In this document: piece by piece, positions 6,954-11,738 of the stretch
How the letters are laid out: each line of letters opens with the position of its first letter
How positions within the stretch are numbered: the first letter of the stretch is position 1
From: CAVPGH01 sp046726955
GTDB lineage: Bacteria; Acidobacteriota; Vicinamibacteria; Fen-336
Assembly (NCBI GenBank): GCA_046726955.1
Contig: JBKPBQ010000474.1
Span: forward strand, 1 to 11,738
Direction: 5' to 3'
Length of the DNA: 11,738 bases
The notes under the pieces: generated by a model
Database searches by the model: none
What the model was told of the DNA's origin: nothing
The model's input: only the letters and a program-made list of their open reading frames with translations
Made by a program: the position numbers and the translations under genes

Positions 6954-7763
6954 GTGAGCCGCCTGGAGGCGCTCGTCCTCGGCATCGTCCAGGGCCTGGG
7001 GGAATTCCTTCCCATCAGCAGCTCCGGGCATCTCATCGTCGTTCCCTGGCTCCTCGGCTGGCCGCCCCACGGTCTCGCCTTCGACGTCGCGCTGCACCTC
7101 GGCACGCTGCTCGCCGTCGCCGCGGCTTTCGCGTCCGACTGGGTCCGCCTCATCGGCGCCGGCCTTCGCGGGCTCCTCCGAGCCCAGCCCCTCGCCGACC
7201 CGGACAGCCGCCTGCTGTGGCTGCTCGCCGCCGCTTCCGTTCCTGGCGCCCTCGCCGGGTTCTTCCTCGACCACTGGGCCGAGACCGTCTTCCGCTCGCC
7301 CGCGCTCGTCGCCACGACGATGGCCGTGATGGGTCTCGTCCTCTGGTGGGCCGACCGCCGCCGCGGAACGGCGCGCGCGGTGACGGGGCGCGACGGGATG
7401 CTCATCGGCCTCGCCCAGGCCCTCGCCATCGTCCCCGGCGTCTCGCGCTCCGGCGCGACGATCAGCATGGGGCTCTTCCTCGGCTACGAGCGCGAGGAAG
7501 CGGCGCGCTTCAGCTTCCTCCTGGCCCTGCCCATCACGGCGGGCGCGGCTCTCGTGAAGGTTCCGGCACTCCTCCGCGAGACGACGGACCCCACGCCGGT
7601 CCTCCTCGGCATGGGCGCCGCGGCCGTCTTCGGCTTCCTGGCCATCCGCTTCCTCTTGAGCTACGTGCGGGCGCGGGACTACAGGCCGTTCGTCTACTAC
7701 CGCCTGCTCTTCAGCGTCGTCGTCTTCGCCGTGCTTTTGGCCCGCCGGGGGCACCTGGGCTAA
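6954..7763 (+). CDS. uppP: Undecaprenyl-diphosphate phosphatase
   Basis: This 269-residue polytopic membrane protein is of the BacA/UppP type. It dephosphorylates undecaprenyl pyrophosphate at the outer face of the inner membrane to regenerate the lipid carrier for peptidoglycan and other envelope polymers, and overexpression is known to give bacitracin resistance. Both catalytic signatures are visible. The first is Q13-x3-E17 followed by FLPISSSGH, with His26. The second is PGVSRSGAT, with Arg165. Further hydrophobic helices run to the C-terminus, and the length is normal for the family. GTG at 6954 gives the expected MSRLEALVLGIVQG start, but no Shine-Dalgarno sequence is evident, so initiation may be leaderless or weak. 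It is the first gene of the second + strand run; nnr begins 9 nt after its stop. Confidence 0.95.
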   Translation: MSRLEALVLGIVQGLGEFLPISSSGHLIVVPWLLGWPPHGLAFDVALHLGTLLAVAAAFASDWVRLIGAGLRGLLRAQPLADPDSRLLWLLAAASVPGALAGFFLDHWAETVFRSPALVATTMAVMGLVLWWADRRRGTARAVTGRDGMLIGLAQALAIVPGVSRSGATISMGLFLGYEREEAARFSFLLALPITAGAALVKVPALLRETTDPTPVLLGMGAAAVFGFLAIRFLLSYVRARDYRPFVYYRLLFSVVVFAVLLARRGHLG

Positions 7764-7772
7764 AGTCGGAAC

Positions 7773-9374
7773 ATGCTCCCCGTCCTCACTGCCGCAGAGA
7801 TGCGGCAGGCCGATCGCTACACGATCGACGAGATCGGCCTCCCGGGCGTCGTGCTGATGGAGAACGCGGGAGGCGCCGTGGCGGCCACGATCCGCCGGCG
7901 CTATCCCACGAGCCGTCGGCCCGCGATCCTCTGCGGCCGCGGGAGCAACGGCGGCGACGGCTTCGTCGTCGCGCGGAAGCTCCGAGACCTCCACCCCGAG
8001 GTCTACCTGATGGGCATCCGCGGCGACGTGCGGGACGAGGCCCGGCTCCACCTTGAGGTCTTCGAGAAGAGCGGGGGAAAGGTCTTCGAGGTCGCGGACG
8101 CCCTCGCCTGGGAGCGGGCGCGCGAGCGGCTGCGCCGGGCGGACCTCGTGGTGGACTCGCTCCTCGGCACGGGCCTCAAGGCCGAGCCGTCGGGACTCGT
8201 GGCCGACGCCATCAAGGAGATCACGCGACTCACCGAGCTGGGCGTGCCCGCGGTGGCCGTGGACCTGCCCTCCGGCGTGCCTTCCGACACGGGCGACCTT
8301 CCCTGGCCCGTCGTGCCGGCGGCGGTGACCGTGACGTTCGGCGCGGCCAAGTACGGGCACGTCCTGCCTCCGGCCAGCGACTGGGTGGGCGAGCTCGTGG
8401 TGGCGGACATCGGGATTCCGCGCGAGGCGCTCGACAAGCAGAACCCCAGCCTCTTCCTGCTCGAGGGCGCCGACGTCCTGCGCGTGTTCGGGGAGCGCGC
8501 GCCCGACGCGCACAAGGGGACCTTCGGCCACCTGCTCGTGGTCGCGGGCTCGGTGGGGAAGACGGGGGCGGCCGTCCTCGCCGCGACCGCGGCGCTGCGC
8601 GCCGGGGTCGGGCTCGTGACCGTGGCCACACCCGCTCCCGCCCTGCCGATGGTGGCCGGCGGCCGCCCCGAGATCATGACTGAGCCGATCCCCGTCAACG
8701 CCAGCGGCAGCGTGGCCCGCGAGGCCTGCGACCGCGTGCTGTCCTTGGCCGCGTCCCGTGACGCGGCGGTGATCGGACCCGGGCTCGGCCAGGAGCCGGG
8801 GGTGAGGGAGTTCGTGCGCGAGTTCGTGCGCCGCTGCCCGGTGCCGCTGCTCGTGGACGCGGATGGCCTAAACGCGCTCTCCCCTCCGGCCGGCGGCCGC
8901 ATCCGCGGCCCGCTCGACGCGCTCGAGCTCGGACGTCCGACCGTCCTCACCCCGCACCCGGGAGAGATGGCGCGGCTCAGCGGCTTGCGTCCGGACGAGG
9001 TCCAGAAGCGACGGCTGGAAGTGGCGCGGAGCCTCGCGCGCGAGACGGGATCGCTCGTGGTCCTGAAGGGTCATCGGACGCTCGTCGTGGACGCGACGGG
9101 ACGGGCCGCCGTCAACTCCACCGGCAATCCCGGCATGGCCACGGGCGGGACCGGCGACGTGCTCGCGGGCCTCGCGGGCGCGCTCCTCGCGCGGCACGAC
9201 CCTTGGGAAGCGGCGAGTGCTGCGGTCTACCTTCACGGGCTGGCCGGCGACCTCGCCGCCGCCCGGCGCGGCCAGGCGTCGCTCCTCGCCGGTGACGTGC
9301 TCGAGGCGCTGCCGGACGCGCTGCGCTCGCTCGCCCATCCCGAAGCCGGGGGGCCCCCATCGGCGACTTCCTGA
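7773..9374 (+). CDS. nnr: Bifunctional NAD(P)H-hydrate epimerase / ADP-dependent NAD(P)H-hydrate dehydratase
   Basis: This 533-residue fusion repairs hydrated NADH and NADPH. The N-terminal YjeF epimerase domain (about 1-215) interconverts R- and S-NAD(P)HX. It shows MENAGGAVA, GRGSNGGDGF (residues 55-64, Asp62), SLLGTGL and AVDLPSGVPSDTGD. The C-terminal ribokinase-like dehydratase domain (about 230-525) removes water from the S form using ADP. It shows HKGTFGHLLVVAGS, VIGPGLGQ, LLVDADGLNAL, TPHPGEM (393-399), VLKGHRTLV and the anion-hole/base motif GMATGGTGDVLAG with Asp462. The length is normal for the fused enzyme. ATG at 7773 follows uppP by 9 nt with a weak GGA upstream. Its TGA stop (9372-9374) lies inside the beginning of tsaE, a common neighbour of this gene in bacteria. 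A G6C5 run at 9348-9358 just before the stop is notable for the tsaE question. Confidence 0.95.
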   Translation: MLPVLTAAEMRQADRYTIDEIGLPGVVLMENAGGAVAATIRRRYPTSRRPAILCGRGSNGGDGFVVARKLRDLHPEVYLMGIRGDVRDEARLHLEVFEKSGGKVFEVADALAWERARERLRRADLVVDSLLGTGLKAEPSGLVADAIKEITRLTELGVPAVAVDLPSGVPSDTGDLPWPVVPAAVTVTFGAAKYGHVLPPASDWVGELVVADIGIPREALDKQNPSLFLLEGADVLRVFGERAPDAHKGTFGHLLVVAGSVGKTGAAVLAATAALRAGVGLVTVATPAPALPMVAGGRPEIMTEPIPVNASGSVAREACDRVLSLAASRDAAVIGPGLGQEPGVREFVREFVRRCPVPLLVDADGLNALSPPAGGRIRGPLDALELGRPTVLTPHPGEMARLSGLRPDEVQKRRLEVARSLARETGSLVVLKGHRTLVVDATGRAAVNSTGNPGMATGGTGDVLAGLAGALLARHDPWEAASAAVYLHGLAGDLAAARRGQASLLAGDVLEALPDALRSLAHPEAGGPPSATS

Positions 9375-9781
9375 CGACGAGCGAGGCCGAGACCGCGGAC
9401 CTCGCCGCCCGCCTCGCCGCGGGCTTCACCGGCGGGGAAGTGGTGCTGCTCTCCGGCGAGCTGGGGACGGGGAAGACGGCGTTCGTGCGCGGGCTGGCGC
9501 GCGGCCTGGGTGTCGCCGCCGACGAAGTCGCGAGCCCGACGTTCGTGCTCCTGACCCGTTACGACGGCCGGCTCCGCCTCCACCACGCGGACCTCTATCG
9601 CTTGCGCGGAGACGGCGACGAGCGGGAGCTCGGGCTCGAGGAGCTTCCCGGGCCGCGAGGTGTGCTCGCCGTGGAGTGGGCGGAGCGGCTCCGCGACGTG
9701 CCCTGGCCGCGCTGCGTGCGCGTGCGCCTGGAGCATGCCGGCGAGGATCGCCGCCGCGTCACGATCCAGGAGCCGCGGTGA
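9371..9781 (+). CDS. tsaE: tRNA threonylcarbamoyladenosine biosynthesis ATPase TsaE
   Basis: This protein of about 136 residues is of the TsaE (YjeE) family. TsaE is the ATPase that works with TsaB and TsaD to make t6A37 in ANN-decoding tRNAs. Numbered from 9371, the Walker A loop GELGTGKT spans 29-36. SPTFVLL follows (55-61), then HHADLYRL (Asp74) and LAVEWAERL (Glu102, Trp103), all family hallmarks. The conserved N-terminal strand and helix read FLTTSEAETADLAARLAAG, which begins upstream of the first conventional start. No ATG, GTG or TTG lies in frame between there and GTG 9440, and starting at 9440 would remove the N-terminal strand and helix. CTG at 9371 overlaps the nnr stop (CTGA) and is my preferred start. 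ATC at 9359 or a frameshift from nnr are alternatives. The end overlaps the next gene (GTGA). Confidence 0.88.
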   Translation: MTTSEAETADLAARLAAGFTGGEVVLLSGELGTGKTAFVRGLARGLGVAADEVASPTFVLLTRYDGRLRLHHADLYRLRGDGDERELGLEELPGPRGVLAVEWAERLRDVPWPRCVRVRLEHAGEDRRRVTIQEPR

Positions 9782-11184
9782 GGCGGGCGGCTCTCGTCCT
9801 CCTCGCCCTGGCGTGGTCGTGCGGGGGGCCGAAGAGCGCACCCGCTCCGCCGACCGGCGCGGGTACGCGGCTGAACGTGCTCTTGATCACGATCGACACG
9901 TTGCGCGCGGATCACCTGGGAGTCTACGGGTACACCAGGAAGACGAGCCCGCGCATCGACGCGCTCGCCCGCGGAGGGGCGCTCTTCGAGCAGGCCTACA
10001 CCTACTGGCCCAAGACGCGCGGCAGCTTCGTCGCCCTCATGACGGGAAAGCGCGCCTCGCAGACTGGTTACGGGAAGGCGCATCCGATGCTCCTCGGGAT
10101 GAACCCGACGCTCGCGTCCGTGCTCAAGGCCGCGGGGTACCGCACGCAGGCGACGGTGGACAACCCGAACGTCGCGCGCGCGTTCGGCTACGACCAGGGC
10201 TTCGACGCCTATCGCGAGACCTGGGAGGAGAAAGCACTCGCCACGGAGATGGACCGCACGCGGGCGATCACGGAGGATGGCGTGCGCTTTCTCGCGGAGG
10301 CGAAGCCCCGAGCGCCGTTCCTCCTGTGGCTCCACTACGTCAATCCCCATGCGCCCTACACCCCGCCCCCGCCCTTCGACGCGGCCTTCCGCGACGAGGC
10401 GTCGAAGGGAGGCGCGGGTGTCAAGCCGGTCCAGGGCTTTCACGGCGGTGTGCCCAAGCAGTGGTTCGTGCCCGGCGAGGATCGCCTCGGCTACTACGTC
10501 GCCCAGTACGACGGCGAGATCGCGACCGTCGACCAGGAAGTCGGAAAGGTCCTCGACGCGCTCGCCGCCTCGGCGGTGGCGGGTGAAACCCTCGTCGTCC
10601 TCACTTCCGACCACGGGGAGAGCCTGGGCGAGCACGACTACTTCTTCGACCACGGCGAGAACCTCTTCGACCCTTCCCTCGCGATCCCCCTCGTCCTGGC
10701 CGGACCGGGGGTGCAGGCGGGCCACCGGAGCCCCCTCTTCGCCACGACGCTCGACCTCGTGCCCACGATCCTCGACGCGGTCAAGGTCTCGTACCCGCCG
10801 AACCTCGCCGGCGAGAGCCTGTGGCCTGCCGCCCGCGGCGGCGACCGACCGGACCGCCCGCGGCTCTACGCCCAGAACGACCGGAACCTCATCGGGACCT
10901 GGGACCGCCGCTACAAGATCGTGGCCACACCCGAGGGGGACAAGATGGTCTACACGCTCGTGGACCGCACCAAGGACCCGGGAGAGACGCGCAACGTGGC
11001 CGGGTCGAACCCGGACGCGCTCCGGTCCGCGCGACGCGAGCTCGACACGCTCGTCGAGCGGGTGGACCAGGAACTCGCGAAGACCCGCCAGCTCCTCGAC
11101 GGCCAGCCGGGACAGGGGAAGCTCAGCGCCGACGCCTGCGAGAAGCTGAAAGCACTCGGCTACGTCCAGTCGGGGTGCCCGTAG
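9778..11184 (+). CDS. Sulfatase-superfamily hydrolase or transferase, probable lipoprotein, Thr nucleophile position
   Basis: This 468-residue protein is of the alkaline phosphatase/sulfatase fold. Its short N-terminal signal (RRAALVLLALAWSC, Cys15) resembles a lipoprotein signal, though Ala-Trp-Ser before Cys is an imperfect lipobox. A Pro-rich linker follows. Metal and active-site motifs are ITIDTLRADHLGVYGY (Asp40, Thr41), NPHAPY, and TSDHGESLGEH (Asp278, His279) followed by FDHGEN. It ends with the KALGYV tail common in this family. At the place where sulfatases have the formylglycine precursor C/S-x-P-x-R, the sequence is WPKTRGSFVALMTG. Thr80 lies nine residues before the final Thr, as Cys or Ser would. 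It is thus unlikely to be a classical sulfatase and may be a phosphohydrolase or phospho-group transferase acting outside the cytoplasm. GTG 9778 overlaps the tsaE stop (GTGA). Substrate is unknown. Confidence 0.85.
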   Translation: MRRAALVLLALAWSCGGPKSAPAPPTGAGTRLNVLLITIDTLRADHLGVYGYTRKTSPRIDALARGGALFEQAYTYWPKTRGSFVALMTGKRASQTGYGKAHPMLLGMNPTLASVLKAAGYRTQATVDNPNVARAFGYDQGFDAYRETWEEKALATEMDRTRAITEDGVRFLAEAKPRAPFLLWLHYVNPHAPYTPPPPFDAAFRDEASKGGAGVKPVQGFHGGVPKQWFVPGEDRLGYYVAQYDGEIATVDQEVGKVLDALAASAVAGETLVVLTSDHGESLGEHDYFFDHGENLFDPSLAIPLVLAGPGVQAGHRSPLFATTLDLVPTILDAVKVSYPPNLAGESLWPAARGGDRPDRPRLYAQNDRNLIGTWDRRYKIVATPEGDKMVYTLVDRTKDPGETRNVAGSNPDALRSARRELDTLVERVDQELAKTRQLLDGQPGQGKLSADACEKLKALGYVQSGCP

Positions 11185-11247
11185 CCGGGGGCGGAGGACG
11201 CGAAGAAAAGGACTTGACAGCGGGGCGGCTTCATAGTCCGCTTCACA

Positions 11248-11403
11248 GTCGCGGATGTGGTCGCTCAGACGGGCCAGCCACTCCAGGGGGTCCATCGCCT
11301 CGAGGTTACGGCCGAGCGAAGGGTTCATGCGGGAGCGGTAGAGAACGGCTTTCTGGCCGTCGAGGTAGACGAGTCTCTTGAGCGACAACGGCGCCCCTCG
11401 CAA
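11248..11403 (-). pseudogene. IS91-like transposase remnant
   Basis: Read on the - strand from 11403, the sequence gives LSLKRLVYLDGQKAVLYRS, MNPSLGRNLEAMDPL and EWLARLSDHIRD. From memory this is the conserved C-proximal block of the widespread IS91-type (putative transposase, Y2) family, where it normally continues into a Tyr-rich region and Asn-Arg. Here the similarity stops at about 11248 and runs without a stop codon into unrelated sequence antisense to the sulfatase gene. It might reach a little above 11403 (reading WKAWRAAL). Only some 50 residues of a protein of several hundred remain, so it cannot be functional. It fills most of the 288-bp gap between the sulfatase and the next gene, and no IS ends were found. 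Confidence 0.62.
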
Positions 11404-11472
11404 GGCAGCACGCCACGCCTTCCAATTTCGGGATCGGCTTGATTTTGGTATCCGTCATATGGGGTTCAGGCT

Positions 11473-11738
11473 ATGGAGAATAAGGATGTCTTAGGAGCCA
11501 GGGGCTTTACCCGCCGTGCGTTCCTCTCCGCCTCGGCCGCTACCGCGGCCGCGGCGCCCATGCTCACCCTCACGACGTCGGCCGGTGCCGCAGCGGCTGA
11601 TACTGGATTGGCCGTAACCGGACAAGTATTCGACTCGGATCTGCGGGCCATGCTGCGTGAGGTGGATCCTCGCCGGATCCAGGCCATCATCCAGCGGCTG
11701 ACGCAGTTCGGCACCAGGCACACGCTGTCGAGCCAGAC
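11473..11738 (+). CDS. Tat-exported protein, probable M28 family metallopeptidase (3' end outside window)
   Basis: ATG at 11473 opens a frame that runs off the window (88 codons seen). Residues 9-43 form a twin-arginine signal: ARGFTRRAFLSASAA, then an Ala/Thr-rich hydrophobic stretch ending in AGAAAA. This predicts export of a folded, cofactor-bearing protein. The mature part includes LREVDPRRIQAIIQ and LTQFGTRHTLSSQ. The pattern of a helix followed by L..FGTRHT.S is, from memory, the N-terminus of secreted M28 zinc aminopeptidase-like proteins. The catalytic residues lie beyond the window, so the family call is tentative. AGG at 11468-11470 is only 2 nt from ATG, a poor ribosome binding site. 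Codons such as TTA, GTA, CAA, AAT, ACT and GGA are commoner than in the genes upstream, hinting at a different history. Confidence 0.65.
   Translation, partial: MENKDVLGARGFTRRAFLSASAATAAAAPMLTLTTSAGAAAADTGLAVTGQVFDSDLRAMLREVDPRRIQAIIQRLTQFGTRHTLSSQ

Noticed and set aside
9440..9781. Starting tsaE at GTG 9440
   Set aside because: This would drop the conserved N-terminal strand and helix and put the Walker A loop almost at the N-terminus. The GGGGA before it is only 2 nt away. It remains a fallback if no upstream initiation occurs.
11214..11239. Perfect TTGACA hexamer followed by CATAGT/TAGTCC, considered as a promoter
   Set aside because: The best -10-like hexamers are only 12-14 bp from TTGACA, too close for a sigma-70 spacing, and the site points into the transposase remnant rather than at a nearby gene start.
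11439..11470. TTGATT and AT-rich sequence before the Tat-exported gene, considered as its promoter
   Set aside because: No -10-like hexamer lies at 16-18 bp. The stretch is merely AT-richer than its surroundings, so I do not call a promoter.
1..11738. tRNA or rRNA genes, CRISPR repeats, phage genes or a novel defence cassette
   Set aside because: Nearly all the window is filled by recognisable housekeeping genes with small gaps. I saw no regularly spaced repeats, tRNA-like cloverleaf or phage-like genes in what remains.

Overview
The window is a dense, high-GC stretch of bacterial chromosome, about two thirds or more G+C by eye, with strongly GC-biased third codon positions. It holds mostly housekeeping genes in two tight + strand runs, with one - strand gene between them. 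The separate glycyl-tRNA synthetase beta chain followed at once by pyruvate, phosphate dikinase is a gene order I associate with Deltaproteobacteria-like lineages. An uncultured high-GC member of that broad group, or of another soil or sediment phylum such as Acidobacteriota, is the best guess. No rRNA or tRNA is present to settle it.

Run 1 (1-5899, + strand) is the 3' end of glyS, then ppdK, corA, mutL and a 76-residue two-helix membrane protein. The genes overlap or nearly touch: TTGA at glyS/ppdK, 7 nt between ppdK and corA, a 10-nt corA/mutL overlap, and ATGA at mutL/small protein. They are probably co-transcribed, although their functions (tRNA charging, PEP/pyruvate interconversion, Mg2+ uptake, mismatch repair) are unrelated.

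The run ends at a 125-bp element with perfect 17-bp terminal inverted repeats (5902-6026). It sits exactly between the stop codons of two convergent genes and looks like a miniature transposable element with a TA target duplication. On its far side is a - strand fold-type IV PLP aminotransferase. Its short divergent upstream region carries an 11-bp perfect inverted repeat.

Run 2 (6954-11184, + strand) is uppP (undecaprenyl-PP recycling), nnr (bifunctional NAD(P)HX repair), tsaE (tRNA t6A synthesis ATPase) and a sulfatase-superfamily putative lipoprotein with Thr at the usual nucleophile position. tsaE lacks any ATG, GTG or TTG at the position where its family normally begins, so it either uses a rare start codon or is joined to nnr by frameshifting.

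The last 550 bases differ in character. After the sulfatase comes a - strand remnant of an IS91-like transposase (about 11248-11403). It is followed by the start of a Tat-exported protein, probably an M28 family metallopeptidase, with visibly less GC-biased codons, which runs off the window. This looks like the edge of a recently altered or acquired segment.

I see no CRISPR array, phage or defence cassette. The more unusual items are the inter-stop inverted-repeat element, the nnr/tsaE junction, the expanded PPDK and the Thr-type sulfatase homolog.
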